DNA of 64,000 bases from Planctomycetia bacterium (GCA_016191115.1 JACPPG010000017.1:1-64000), one strand, 5' to 3'; positions 26,754-36,712 are shown, counted from the stretch's first letter. The notes: a model not told the origin generated them from the letters alone. Program-made: numbers and translations.

Positions 26754-28335
26754 ATGTTGCGAACGACTCACCGCTTTGCCCTGACGATTGGCCTCTTGGC
26801 GGCCCTGGCCGCGCTGTCGGTCACCTGCCCGACGGCCGCGCGGGCCGCCGAGGATGCCAAGCTTCCCTTCCTGCCCGAAATGGTCGAGACCGACGCGCCG
26901 GGCTTTCTCGTGCGCGCGGCCGTGAACCACGAGACGCGCGACTATCGCGAGGGGGACGTGCTTTCGGTAACGGTCCTCTCCGAGGTCGAGGCGATACGTC
27001 TACGTCCTCTACCAGCAGGCCGACGGGCAGGTTTTCCAGATCTTCCCCAACAGCATCCAGCCCAACAATCGCGTGCCGGCCAAGAAGCCCGTCCAGATCG
27101 GCGCCGGCGACGACCTGTTCCGGTGGGTGATCGGGCCGCCGTTCGGCACCGAGTACGTGAAGGTCATCGCGTCGAAGAAGCCCATCGAGAAGCTGGCCAC
27201 CAAGGAGTTGCGCGCCAAGCGGTTCAATCCTGTCACCAAGTCGATCCTGAAAGACGCCGCCGCCGAAGTGGCCGAGACGGACGCGAAGGATTGGACCGAG
27301 AGCGACGTCGAAATCAACACATATGCGGCCACGCAGAGCGAGCCCACAGTCGACGCCCGCCGCTACGGCGTTTTCTTCGGCGTCTCGCAGCACGAGTTCA
27401 ACGCCGTGGTCGAGGAGTCGTCGGAGGGAAAGCGCCGTCTCAACTTGCCCACGCCCGATCGCGACGCCAAGCACCTGGAGCGTCTGATGCGCGAGGTCGG
27501 CCAGCTCAAGGACTCGCGCGTTTACACCAGCGAGCAATCGACGCGCAAGCAGCTCGAAGAGACGATCACCCGTTGGCTGCCATCGGTCACGAAGCCCGGT
27601 GACACGGTGTTCATATATTTTTCGGGGCACGGCACGCAGGTGCCCGACGACAACGGCGACGAGGCCGACGGGCTGGACGAAGTGCTGGTAACGCACGACT
27701 TCATTAGTGCCGGGATCCTCGATACCCTGTTGGGCAAGGCGAAGCAGGGGCAGTTGAACCCCGCCGTGCGCGAGCGCGTGGCCGCCCTGGCAGGGGTGTT
27801 TCGCCGGGCCGCGATTGCCGAACAGGGAAGCGCCGCGGTGGCCCGGGCCACGGGCGTGTCGGACGATTTGTTTGCCCGCTGGTTGCAGCGGCTCGATGGC
27901 CGGAGGGTGGTCGTGGTTTTGGACATCTGCCATGCGGGCGGATTCGCCACGCAAGAAAAGGGGCTCGAGGCGGCCAAGGCCGGCGGCGTGTTTGACTTCT
28001 GCGACGGCGAAGCATCGCGGCTGAAGGACATCGGCCAGCCGGATAGCGCGCTGTTCACCGCGTGCGGCGCCCAGGAATCAGCCATGACCCGCGGCGACGA
28101 ATTCCCGGCCAGGTTGGGCCCCTTGAGCGTGCTGACCTCGTACGTCATCGATCTACTATTGAAGACCAAGGGGCCGCTCGAATTGAACCAGACCAACGAG
28201 TACTGCGTGCGGGCCATGGACGAGTACTTCACGGAGCGCAACCGGGAATTACAGGCGGCCAGGCATGACCCGCTCACGCCGCACCATCCGCATTTGATGA
28301 ACTATTGTCGCAAGCCGGTGTACCTGAAGCCGTGA
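26754..28335 (+). CDS. Caspase-family (metacaspase-like) protein with DUF4384 domain, frameshifted
   Basis: Two overlapping frames form one protein. ATG 26754 opens a signal peptide (LTIGLLAALAALSVTCPTAARA) and the start of a DUF4384-like domain up to VTVLSEVEA. One extra base at about 26994 shifts the frame, which then reads YVYVLYQQADGQVFQIFPNS and continues to 28335. A C14 caspase domain follows: RRYGVFFGVSQHEF, the catalytic His in VFIYFSGHGTQ and the catalytic Cys in VVVVLDICHAGGFAT. An insert of about 60 residues separates the two halves. DUF4384 plus caspase is a known bacterial combination. No slippery heptamer is visible at the shift. It is a sequencing error, a recent mutation, or less likely programmed. 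The ORF track lists only the 27073 fragment. Confidence 0.82.
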
Positions 28336-28508
28336 GGCGGTGGCGGGGTCGGGCTGGTGGCCGCGAAAATGGTCCGCGGCGCGTCACACCCGCCAATCCC
28401 GCCCGTAGAGGAAGACAGAGAAGCCGCGGCAACCGAAGAAGACGCCGCCCGCGGAAAGACAAGACACCAACGGTCCGGGCCAAAACGAGCCCGAGGGAGC
28501 AACGAGCC

Positions 28509-30650
28509 ATGAAGACGATCCTCAAAGTTGAACCCACGCAACTGTGCAAGCGCGCTGAGCGCGTCTTCAGCACGGCTCGGCGGGAGCCCCGCCCTCCCAC
28601 GAAGTCCACGCGGCCGAGCCGGCTTCCCGCGGTCCTGGCCGCGCTTGCGCTAGCGGCCGGCTGGGCGGCCGCGGCCTTGGCCCAGAACCCGGCGAGCATG
28701 GAGGAGAAGGGTCCCAAGCAGTGGGCGATTTTGATCGGCGTCGAGAAATATCATCGCGCCCCGCGCCTGCGGTACACGATCAACGACGTCCGCGTGCTGG
28801 CGCGCACGTTGCACGAGCGCGACGGCGTGGCCGAGGATCGCATCCTGGAAATGACCGACGATGAGAAGAACCCGCGGATGCAGCCCCTCAAGACGTCGAT
28901 CGAGGCCGAACTGCCCGCGTGGCTTGCCAAGCCGTCAAAGGACGACCAGTTGCTCGTGTATTTCAGCGGCCACGGGTTCCGCGATGCCAGCGGCAAAATG
29001 TACCTCGCGCCGGCCGATTGCGACCCGCAGCGCGCCGCCGCGACGGGCATCGCCGTCGAGTGGTTCCGCGAGCAGATCGCCAAGTGCAAGGCCGATTTCA
29101 AGCTGCTGGTGATCGACGCCTGCCACGCCGGAAGCGAAAAGGGTGAAGACGAAGACAGCGGCGTCGCCGCCAAGGACTTGGGCGAGCCCTTCCGCGACCT
29201 GACCGGCGTTGTCACGCTGGCCGGCTCGAAGGGTGAGGAGAAAAGCCAGATCTGGGAAGAGAAGGAGCAGTCGCTCTATTCCTACTGGCTCAACCAGGCA
29301 CTCAAGGGGCACGCCGACGAGAACGGCGACGGCGACGTCGACGTCGACGAGCTCAACGACTACGTCTACCGCAACGTGACCCGCACCGCCAAGGCCCTCT
29401 TCCCGCGGCCGCAAACGCCGGTGCGAATCATCCGCTCGGGCGTGGAAGGAAAACCGGTCGTCGTCCATTTGCAGCCGCAGAGCTTGAAGCAAGTGCTGCA
29501 CGAAATGGCGGAACAACTGTTGTGGTCGATGGAGGAGCGGAAGCTCGATCGGGCCGCCGTGCTGGAATTCACCAACGACACGAAGCTGGGCGAGCTGTTG
29601 GGCGCGGATTTCGGCGCCCTGGGCCGGTGGTGCGCCGAGGAGTTCGAGCGTCAGATGACGCAGGCCTCGGCCCATAAGTTCACGCTGGTGGACCGCCGCC
29701 GGCTGCAGCAGGCCCTCAGCCAGCAACAATTCACGATCAGCGACCTGGCGTCCTCGAGCGCCATGAAGTCGCTGTCGGATCGCGTGGGCGGGCTGCCGGT
29801 CGTCGTGCTCGGCACGCTCCGCAGCCGGGACGGCAGCCTCGTCACGTTGCAGTGCAAGCTGATGAACGGCCAGACCGGCGACGTCGTCGGATCGGCCGGC
29901 GGCACGGCTCATCTGAGCCCTTCGGAGTGGGCTATGATCGGCCGTAGCGTGGCGGTGAAGGATGAAGATCGAATCCCGCCCTTGCCCGGCGGCGAAGGGG
30001 GCGCCAGCCGCACGCCGGACGAAGAGCTGATCGACCGGCTCGACGAGCGCTCGCAAGGGCCGCACCCACGGGCCGACCCCAAATTCCCGTTCCGCGTGAA
30101 GGTGATCGTGAACGGCCAGGAGCGCAAGGGAGTGATGCGCGGCAACGACATGTTCGTCACGCTCCGCAAGGGAGAGGTCTATTCGATCCGCGTCGAGAAC
30201 AACTCCGATCAACTGGCGCTGATGCGGCTGTTGGTCGATGGGCTGGACACGCTGCCGGAAAAGAGCACCAAGGGAGTCATTACCTACGAGGTGGCGCCGC
30301 GGGTAAATCTCGAAGACGCGCGGCACTGGGTGCTCGACCCGGCGCAGCGGAAGTCCTGGAACATCCCCGGCTTCGTGACCGAGACGGGCGTCGACGGCAA
30401 GTATCGCGAATTCACGGTGGTGGATGCCAGCGAATCGCTGGCGGCCCGCCAGAGGTTCACGGATCAGATCGGCATGATCTCGGCGGCCTTCTATGCTCCC
30501 AGCGGCCAGTCGCGCGGCGTGGGGACCGGCGCGGGGCGCGAGGGGCGCCGGGACCTGACAACCCGCGGCGGCTTCCAGTGTGGCCAGTTGCTGGGTGTGG
30601 TACACCTCCGCTACACCGATGCCCCGCCCAGTGGGCAGGCCGCGCGGTAG
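28509..30650 (+). CDS. Caspase-family protease with FlgO/CsgG-like domain
   Basis: A 713-residue protein starting at ATG 28509 after GAGGGAGCAACGAGCC. A hydrophobic signal or anchor (LPAVLAALALAAGWAAAALA) lies at residues 39-58. The caspase domain begins KQWAILIGVEKYHRAPRLRYTINDVRVLA; His155 is in LLVYFSGHGF and Cys205 in LLVIDACHAGS. An EF-hand-like DENGDGDVDVDELNDYV closes it. Next comes a region like FlgO/CsgG: AAVLEFTNDTKLGELLGAD, FTLVDRRRLQQALSQQQF and VVVLGTLRSRDGSL. The C-terminal 200 residues form beta-rich sequence I do not recognise. The Ca-loop suggests metacaspase-type Ca activation, but that is inference. It is collinear with the first caspase (173 bp gap) and the kinase (34 bp gap). 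Confidence 0.88.
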   Translation: MKTILKVEPTQLCKRAERVFSTARREPRPPTKSTRPSRLPAVLAALALAAGWAAAALAQNPASMEEKGPKQWAILIGVEKYHRAPRLRYTINDVRVLARTLHERDGVAEDRILEMTDDEKNPRMQPLKTSIEAELPAWLAKPSKDDQLLVYFSGHGFRDASGKMYLAPADCDPQRAAATGIAVEWFREQIAKCKADFKLLVIDACHAGSEKGEDEDSGVAAKDLGEPFRDLTGVVTLAGSKGEEKSQIWEEKEQSLYSYWLNQALKGHADENGDGDVDVDELNDYVYRNVTRTAKALFPRPQTPVRIIRSGVEGKPVVVHLQPQSLKQVLHEMAEQLLWSMEERKLDRAAVLEFTNDTKLGELLGADFGALGRWCAEEFERQMTQASAHKFTLVDRRRLQQALSQQQFTISDLASSSAMKSLSDRVGGLPVVVLGTLRSRDGSLVTLQCKLMNGQTGDVVGSAGGTAHLSPSEWAMIGRSVAVKDEDRIPPLPGGEGGASRTPDEELIDRLDERSQGPHPRADPKFPFRVKVIVNGQERKGVMRGNDMFVTLRKGEVYSIRVENNSDQLALMRLLVDGLDTLPEKSTKGVITYEVAPRVNLEDARHWVLDPAQRKSWNIPGFVTETGVDGKYREFTVVDASESLAARQRFTDQIGMISAAFYAPSGQSRGVGTGAGREGRRDLTTRGGFQCGQLLGVVHLRYTDAPPSGQAAR

Positions 30651-30684
30651 CTGCAACACAACGTGATGCGGGGAAGACCGACCG

Positions 30685-33600
30685 ATGAGCCAGTCGCTGC
30701 GATGTCCCGCCGGGCATGAGTGGACGCCGCTGGCCGGCGCGTCGTCTTCGGACTCCGGCCAGGGACCGACGTGTCCGGTGTGTGGGGCGTTGGCCGACAC
30801 GTTGATGCTGCCGGCCCATGCAGCCGTGGCCGTCGCCGGCGGCGTTCAGGGAGCCGCTAGCGCTCCCCTCGGTGGACGCGATCGAGCGATTGGGGCGGCC
30901 GGCGAACCGTTGCCGGATTCCCGCCCCGGCCCCACCGAAGAAATGGGCGCCGACGTCACTCGTCCCACCAACGCTGCCGCGAAGACGCCGCGCACCCACG
31001 CCGACGAGCCGCTGCCCGCCGTGCCGGGTTACGAAATCCTGGAGGTGCTCGGCCGGGGCGGCATGGGCGTGGTGTACAAGGCCCGGCAGGTGAGCCTTTC
31101 GCGTATCGTGGCGATCAAGATGCTCTCGGGCGGATCGCGGGCGCGATTCCGCGTCGAGGCCGAGGCCATCGCCCGCCTGCAGCACCCCAACATCGTGCAG
31201 ATTCACGAAGTGGGCGAGGCGCAAGGCCAGCCGTACTTTTCCCAGGAGCACATTGCCGGCGGCAGCCTGGCCGATCGTCTGGACGGCGCGCCGTGGAGCG
31301 CCAAGGCGGCTGCCCGCCTTGTCCGCACGCTGGCCGAGGCGATGCACTTCACCCACAGCCGCGGCATCGTTCATCGCGACCTGAAGCCAGCCAACGTCCT
31401 TATGGCCGACGGTGGCACGCCCAAGATTTCCGACTTCGGGCTGGCCAAGCAACTGGAAAGCAATTCCGGCCAGACGGCCACGGGCGACATCATGGGCTCG
31501 CCCTCTTACATGTCGCCGGAGCAGGCCAGCGGCGTGACGCGCGAGATCACCGCGGCGGCGGACGTCTATTCGCTGGGGGCGATCCTGTACGAGCTTGTGA
31601 CCGGCCGCCCGCCGTTTCGCGCCGAGACGGCCGTCGATACGGTGCTTCTGGTGCTGTCGGACGAACCGGTCGCGCCGCGGCGGCTGCAACCGAAGCTGCC
31701 GCGCGACTTGGAGACGATCTGCCTCAAGTGCTTGGAGAAGTCGCCGCGCAACCGCTACGCAAGCGCGCAAGAGCTGGCCGACGACTTGGGCCGGTTTCTC
31801 GCCGGCGAACCGATCCGCGCGCGGCCGGTGCCTTTGTGGGTCCGCGCGGCCAAGTGGGCGCGGCGGCGTCCCGCCGCGGCGGCGGCGATCGGCATCGCGC
31901 TCTTGGCGGCCACGATCCTCCTCGTCGGCGGAACGATCTACAACGTGCGGCTCAATGCCGCGCTGGCCCGCGTCCAGCGCGAGCAAGAGCGCCGGGCGGC
32001 AACGCTCGCCCAAGCCCAAGAGGTGGTCGAGCGGTTGTTGGGCGACTTCAATCAGCGGCAGTTGGCCGGGCTCCCGCACGCCGAGCCGGTGCGCCGCGAG
32101 CTATTGACCGCCGCTTTGCAATTCTGCGAGGAGATGCAGCGGCAGAACCCCGAGGAGCCCGAGGTTCGCTGGCAACTTGGCCGTGCCCAGCGGCAGGCGG
32201 CCGACTTGCAGGCCCTGTTGGGCGAGCCGGCCGAGGCGGAAAAATCGTACGACCGGGCGATCGGCGTCTTGCAGGCGCTTGCGGCCGCGTATCCGTCGGC
32301 CAAGTACCGCCGCGAGCTGGCCGGCGCGTGGGAGAATAAGGCGACGCTCCTGGCCCAAGCCGGTCGCGCCGCGGAAGCCGAGGCGGCATACCGTCGCGCG
32401 GCCGACGACTTCGAGCAACTCGCCGCCGCCGATCCTGCGGACGCGGCGGCGCGGGCCCAGGTAGCCCGCGTCTGGGACAACTTGGGCGTGACGCTATTGG
32501 AGGCGGGGCGCACGGAGGACGCCCAGGCGGCACTCGACAAGGCGCTGGCGATGCGGCGGGCGCTAGTTGCCGAGGCGCCCGCGGACGTAGAGCGCGAGCG
32601 CGCGCTAGCAACGAGCCTCAACAATGTGGGCACACTGTGGCAGGCAACGGGCCGCGCGGCCGAGGCGGTTGCTTCGTTCCGCGAGGCGCGGGAGCTGTTT
32701 CGCGCGCTAAATGAAGGCACGACGGACAATCCAGCGAATCGGCAGGGCCTGAATTCGGCGACGGCCAATGTGGCCGCGGCGCTCGCGGCTTCCGGGAACC
32801 TTGCCGCTGCGAAGACGACGTTCGCAGAGGCGATTGACGGGTGGCAATCGCTCACGAACGATTTCCCGGCGATTGCCGAGTACCGCTCCGCGCAGGCCCA
32901 GGCGCTGAGCAATCTCGGGGCGCTGCTCGAACAGCTCGACGATCGTGACGCGGCGCTCGCCCAGCACGCGCGTGCCCGAGAGCTGTGTCAGAGGCTCGTC
33001 GATGACAACGCGGCTGTCCCCGCTTATCGGGAGTTACTCGCTACCAGCCTGCACCGGTTGGGCGACCTGGCCACGCGACGAGAACAGTTTGCCGAAGCCG
33101 ACGAGCTCTTGAGCCAGGCGATTCGTCTACGGACTGAATTGGCCGACGAGCGGCCTCACCGCGCCGACGGCCAGCATCAATGGGCGCTCGTCAGCAGTAG
33201 CGCCGGTCGTCTGCTCATGGCGCAGCACGACGCGACGAAGGCAAAGTTCTACTTCCACGAGGCGACCGAGCACGAAGGTCGCGCGTTGAAACTCGATCCG
33301 GACCGCGGCGAGTACCAGGTGTCGCTCGCGCGCGAGCGGGCATCGCTGGCCGAGGCGCTTCTGGAATTGGGCGAGATCGACGAGGCCGCGGCCGTGGCCA
33401 ACGAGATCGCCGCCGGCGCGGCGTCCGACGGCGCCGAGGCGCGCGACGCCGCCCGGCTGCTCGTCCAGTGCATCCCCTTGGTCGAGCGATACAAGGCGGC
33501 CGTCCGGCCGACATTGGCCGAGGAGTGCGGTGCGCGGGCGGTCGAGCTATTGCGCGCGGCCGTCGAGCGCGGGGACGACCAGGCGCGCGAGCTGGTGACC

Positions 33601-33699
33601 TCGCCGGCGTGCGAGCCCCTGCGCGGCCGTGCGGATTTTCAGGCGCTCGTCGCGGAGCTTGGCAAAGACCGTTCGGCCAACAGCGGAACCAAGCCATAA
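30685..33699 (+). CDS. Membrane-spanning Ser/Thr protein kinase with zinc ribbon and TPR domain
   Basis: A 1,004-residue protein. Residues 7-33 form a zinc-ribbon-like C-x2-H...C-x2-C. The kinase domain starts at YEILEVLGRGGMGVVYKA (about 116), with Lys145 in VAIKML, HRDLKPANVL at 230, DFG at 250-252 and SPSYMSPEQ in the activation segment. After FLAGEPIRARP comes a membrane helix (AAAAAIGIALLAATILLVGG, about 395-415), then about 580 residues of TPR repeats (AEKSYDRAIGVL, AEAAYRRAADDF, AQAALDKALAMR). This is the standard planctomycete Pkn-type architecture: cytoplasmic kinase, external or periplasmic TPR sensor. It lies 34 bp after the second caspase, so kinase and protease are probably one operon. 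Confidence 0.93.
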   Translation: MSQSLRCPAGHEWTPLAGASSSDSGQGPTCPVCGALADTLMLPAHAAVAVAGGVQGAASAPLGGRDRAIGAAGEPLPDSRPGPTEEMGADVTRPTNAAAKTPRTHADEPLPAVPGYEILEVLGRGGMGVVYKARQVSLSRIVAIKMLSGGSRARFRVEAEAIARLQHPNIVQIHEVGEAQGQPYFSQEHIAGGSLADRLDGAPWSAKAAARLVRTLAEAMHFTHSRGIVHRDLKPANVLMADGGTPKISDFGLAKQLESNSGQTATGDIMGSPSYMSPEQASGVTREITAAADVYSLGAILYELVTGRPPFRAETAVDTVLLVLSDEPVAPRRLQPKLPRDLETICLKCLEKSPRNRYASAQELADDLGRFLAGEPIRARPVPLWVRAAKWARRRPAAAAAIGIALLAATILLVGGTIYNVRLNAALARVQREQERRAATLAQAQEVVERLLGDFNQRQLAGLPHAEPVRRELLTAALQFCEEMQRQNPEEPEVRWQLGRAQRQAADLQALLGEPAEAEKSYDRAIGVLQALAAAYPSAKYRRELAGAWENKATLLAQAGRAAEAEAAYRRAADDFEQLAAADPADAAARAQVARVWDNLGVTLLEAGRTEDAQAALDKALAMRRALVAEAPADVERERALATSLNNVGTLWQATGRAAEAVASFREARELFRALNEGTTDNPANRQGLNSATANVAAALAASGNLAAAKTTFAEAIDGWQSLTNDFPAIAEYRSAQAQALSNLGALLEQLDDRDAALAQHARARELCQRLVDDNAAVPAYRELLATSLHRLGDLATRREQFAEADELLSQAIRLRTELADERPHRADGQHQWALVSSSAGRLLMAQHDATKAKFYFHEATEHEGRALKLDPDRGEYQVSLARERASLAEALLELGEIDEAAAVANEIAAGAASDGAEARDAARLLVQCIPLVERYKAAVRPTLAEECGARAVELLRAAVERGDDQARELVTSPACEPLRGRADFQALVAELGKDRSANSGTKP

Positions 33700-33706
33700 G
33701 GTGGCC

Positions 33707-33886
33707 ATGAGCAACGGCTCATTTTTGATCGCAACCATCCGACGAGCCGCCATCCCGCTCGCCCTCTCGGCGGCGATCCTCGCTCTGTTCCCGGCGCGGA
33801 CGCTTGCGGCGCCGGTCGACGACTTGCAGACGCTCATCGCCCGCTACGAGAAGGAGGCGAAGGCCCCACGATCGCACCGGGCATGA
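33707..33886 (+). CDS. Short exported peptide or truncated gene remnant
   Basis: 59 residues starting at ATG 33707, seven bases after the kinase stop and preceded by AAGGTGGCC. The peptide has a basic N-terminus and the signal core AAIPLALSAAILALFPARTLAA, then PVDDLQTLIARYEKEAKAPRSHRA and a stop. The mature part is only about 27 residues. The VDDLQTLIARYEKEAK segment looks like the N-terminus of a longer secreted protein. It stops shortly before an ATTCATCATT repeat fragment, so truncation by repeat insertion is plausible. Whether it is expressed is unknown. Confidence 0.45.
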   Translation: MSNGSFLIATIRRAAIPLALSAAILALFPARTLAAPVDDLQTLIARYEKEAKAPRSHRA

Positions 33887-34006
33887 TTCTCGTTGACAAG
33901 GTCGGGAAGGAGCGCGGATATTCGAAGGGAAAACGCCAACCGCATCGGGGAGTACACAGCTATTCCGCATTCATCATTCATCATCCAGCGCGTGGGAGAC
34001 TTCAAC

Positions 34007-35272
34007 GTGCGGCAGTTGTTTGCGACGCTTCTCATCGCCTTGGCACCGGACGCGGCATTTGCTGGCGAATCCTGGCCGCAGTTCCGCGGGCCGGATGGGC
34101 AGGGACATGCCGACGCTCGAGGGCTGCCACTCACCTGGAGCGAGACCGAGAACGTCGTGTGGAAAGTGCCCGTCCCCGGGCGCGGTTGGTCGTCGCCCGT
34201 GATCGACCGCGATCAGATCTGGCTCACGACCGCGTTCGACGACGGCCATTCGCTCCGCGCCCTGTGCTGCGATCGCGCCACCGGAAAGACGCTCTTCGAC
34301 ATCGAGGTCTTCCGCGTCGCCGAACCCCAGAAGATCAACGCCAAGAACAGCTATGCCTCGCCCACGCCGGTAATCGAGGGCAACCGGCTGTGGGTCCACT
34401 TCGGCACCTACGGCACCGCCTGCATCGACGGAACGACCGGCAAAATCCTGTGGACCAACCAGGAGCTGCGCCTGGATCACAAGGAAGGGCCGGGCAGCTC
34501 GCCCGTTCTTTGCGGCGATTTGTTGGTACTCACGTGCGACGGGCAGGACGTGCAATTCCTGGCCGCGCTCGACAAGCGCACCGGCCGGAAGGTGTGGAAG
34601 ACCGCGCGATCGGGCGCCAAGAACCCCGACCCCGACTTGTGCAAGGCCTACTCGACGCCCCTTGTCATCTCCGTTGCCGGGCGGCGGCAGATCGTGGGCA
34701 CGGGCGCCGACCGCGGTTACGGCTACGACGCGGCGACCGGCGAGGAGCTATGGCACGTCGACTACCAGGGTTTCTCCAACGTGCCCTGCCCGGTGTTCGC
34801 CGACGGCCTTGTGTTCATCGACACGGGTTACATGAAGCCGCAGTTGTGGGCGATCCGGCCCGACGGCCGCGGCGACGTCACCGACTCGCACGTCCAGTGG
34901 CGCGCCACGGCGCAGGTGCCGGCCAACCCATCGCCGATCGTCATCGGAGAAGAGCTTTACATGGTGAGCGACCAGGGCGTGCTGACGTGCCTGGACGCGC
35001 GCACCGGGCGCGAGCACTATAAGTCGCGGCTGGGCGGCAACTACTCGGCCTCTCCGATCGCGGCCGAGGGGCGGATCTACTTCACGAGCGAAGCGGGCGA
35101 GACGGTCGTCGTCGCGGCGGGCAAGAAATTCCGCGAGCTAGCGCGGAATCAGCTCGACGGCCGCACGCTAGCGTCCGCAGCCGTCGCGGGCCGCGCGATC
35201 TTTCTCCGCACGGAAGCGCATCTCTATCGGATTGAGTCGGCAGCACGGCGTGCCGATGACGCGGCGCAGTGA
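34007..35272 (+). CDS. PQQ-like beta-propeller repeat protein, exported
   Basis: A 421-residue protein starting with GTG at 34007, with GGGAG 8 bases upstream. The signal is RQLFATLLIALAPDAAFA. The mature part begins WPQFRGPDGQGHA, the WPxFRGPxGxG start common to planctomycete PQQ-propellers. Repeats follow: ALCCDRATGKTLFDIEVF, TACIDGTTGKILWTNQEL, LAALDKRTGRKVWKTAR, YGYDAATGEELWHV and LTCLDARTGREHYKS. No PQQ ligand set is evident, so enzymatic dehydrogenase activity is doubtful. The ORF-track extension (33893) reads through a repeat fragment and is rejected. Confidence 0.85.
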   Translation: MRQLFATLLIALAPDAAFAGESWPQFRGPDGQGHADARGLPLTWSETENVVWKVPVPGRGWSSPVIDRDQIWLTTAFDDGHSLRALCCDRATGKTLFDIEVFRVAEPQKINAKNSYASPTPVIEGNRLWVHFGTYGTACIDGTTGKILWTNQELRLDHKEGPGSSPVLCGDLLVLTCDGQDVQFLAALDKRTGRKVWKTARSGAKNPDPDLCKAYSTPLVISVAGRRQIVGTGADRGYGYDAATGEELWHVDYQGFSNVPCPVFADGLVFIDTGYMKPQLWAIRPDGRGDVTDSHVQWRATAQVPANPSPIVIGEELYMVSDQGVLTCLDARTGREHYKSRLGGNYSASPIAAEGRIYFTSEAGETVVVAAGKKFRELARNQLDGRTLASAAVAGRAIFLRTEAHLYRIESAARRADDAAQ

Positions 35273-35362
35273 CCGGCACAGGGGCGACGTGGCAGGTTGC
35301 CGCCATCTGATATTTGCGATTTGAGATTTGAGAGACTTGAAATTTCAGATGCTCCTCGTCCC

Positions 35363-36712
35363 TCACCGCTTCACGTCATAGCACAAAAGTGCATCCTGCT
35401 CGCGCAGGTACAGCTTGCCGCCGGCTACGACGGGGTGCGGCCAGCTTGGTTTCTCAACGCCGGGAATCTCGAACGTGCCCTTGAGCTTGTATCCGTCGGG
35501 CGACGCGTCGATGAGTGCCATGGTGCCGTTTTCGTAGCGGAAGTAGAGCTCACCGTCGGCAAAGACGACGGCGGCCGATCCGCTCCCGGGCCCGCGCCCG
35601 CCGTTCCACCCGATGCGTCCGGTGAGGAACTCGACGCACACGGGAGAGCCGGCCCTGTGGCCGTTGCCGCCATACAAGTAGTCGCCCACGAGCACCAGCC
35701 CACCGTGATGGTTTTGCAGCGTGCGCGCGTCGAGGAAGTAGACCTCCTCGGCGTCGACGCCGTCGGCGGTGCGTTTCAGTTTCAAGAGCGCCGCGCCGGT
35801 CTGGTAGCCGGTCGAGCCGAAGACGTAGTCACCGCGGACGATGGGCGTGGGAATGTTGGCGGTGCGATTGGCCACGCGGTTGTAGCCCCACAAGTAACGC
35901 CCGTCGTCCGCGCGGATGCCGACCAGCCCCTTGCCCATAAGTTGCACGTATTGTCTCACGCCGGCTCCTTCGGAGACGACGATCGACGAGTAGGCCGCGC
36001 CGTCCTTCCCGCTGCCGCCCAGATCGGGCACGCTAGCCGTCCAGATCGTGCGGCCTGTCGTTTTGTCGAGCGCCACCAATGCGGCGTTCGGCCCGCCAGG
36101 CGTGCACACCAGGCGGTCGCCGTCCACGAGCGGCGACTCGCTGTAGCCCCAGTGCGACATCATTTTTCCACCGAAATCGCGGGCGAAGTTTTTCCGCCAG
36201 TGGACGTTGCCGGTCGCGGCGTCTAGGCACACCAGCTCGCCGCCGGTGCCGATAGCATAGAGGCGGCGGCCGTCGATCGTCGGAGTACACCGCGGACCGG
36301 CATACCCACCGCCCTGCCAGGATTTGCCGATCGGCGTAGCCCACAACGCGGCGCCATCCTTCAGGCCCAGCGCGATGACGAATTGCTCGCTGCCGCGGTC
36401 CCCCATGGTGTAGATGCGACCATCGGCGATCGAGATGCTCGAGTACCCTTCCCCCAGCCCACTGGCCTTCCAAGCCAATCGCGGCGGACGGGCGGACCAG
36501 TCGTTGGCGAGACCGGTTTCGGTCGCAACGCCGTCGCGGCTGGGTCCGCGCCATTGCGGCCAGTCGCCCACGCGGATGGCGGGACGGGCCGGGGCCGATC
36601 CGGCGGTCGGAGCGAAGACCTGGAGGCAAAGAAGGCAGACCGCCGACAGTGCGGCCTGAACGTTCCAGGTCCTCACCGTCGCGAATTCCCTACGCCGTTT
36701 ACACTTGCTCAT
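35363..36712 (-). CDS. PQQ-like beta-propeller repeat protein, exported (second)
   Basis: A 449-residue protein starting MSKCKRRREF at ATG 36712, preceded by AAGGAGATC. The signal segment is AALSAVCLLCLQVFAPTAGSA. The mature protein begins GDWPQWRGPSRDGVATETG and has propeller blades such as LVCLDAATGNVHWRKNF and LVALDKTTGRTIWTAS. It shares family but not close sequence with the neighbouring convergent propeller gene (90-bp gap containing AT-rich ATTTGAGATTTGAG). It probably works outside the cytoplasm as a binding or electron-transfer scaffold; exact role unknown. Confidence 0.85.
   Translation of the reverse strand: MSKCKRRREFATVRTWNVQAALSAVCLLCLQVFAPTAGSAPARPAIRVGDWPQWRGPSRDGVATETGLANDWSARPPRLAWKASGLGEGYSSISIADGRIYTMGDRGSEQFVIALGLKDGAALWATPIGKSWQGGGYAGPRCTPTIDGRRLYAIGTGGELVCLDAATGNVHWRKNFARDFGGKMMSHWGYSESPLVDGDRLVCTPGGPNAALVALDKTTGRTIWTASVPDLGGSGKDGAAYSSIVVSEGAGVRQYVQLMGKGLVGIRADDGRYLWGYNRVANRTANIPTPIVRGDYVFGSTGYQTGAALLKLKRTADGVDAEEVYFLDARTLQNHHGGLVLVGDYLYGGNGHRAGSPVCVEFLTGRIGWNGGRGPGSGSAAVVFADGELYFRYENGTMALIDASPDGYKLKGTFEIPGVEKPSWPHPVVAGGKLYLREQDALLCYDVKR

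Noticed and set aside
28935-30800. 621-aa antisense ORF opposite the second caspase gene
   Set aside because: Shadow frame; the sense strand carries clear caspase motifs and a ribosome-binding site.
30457-32079. 540-aa antisense ORF opposite the kinase
   Set aside because: Shadow of the kinase domain; no conserved motif.
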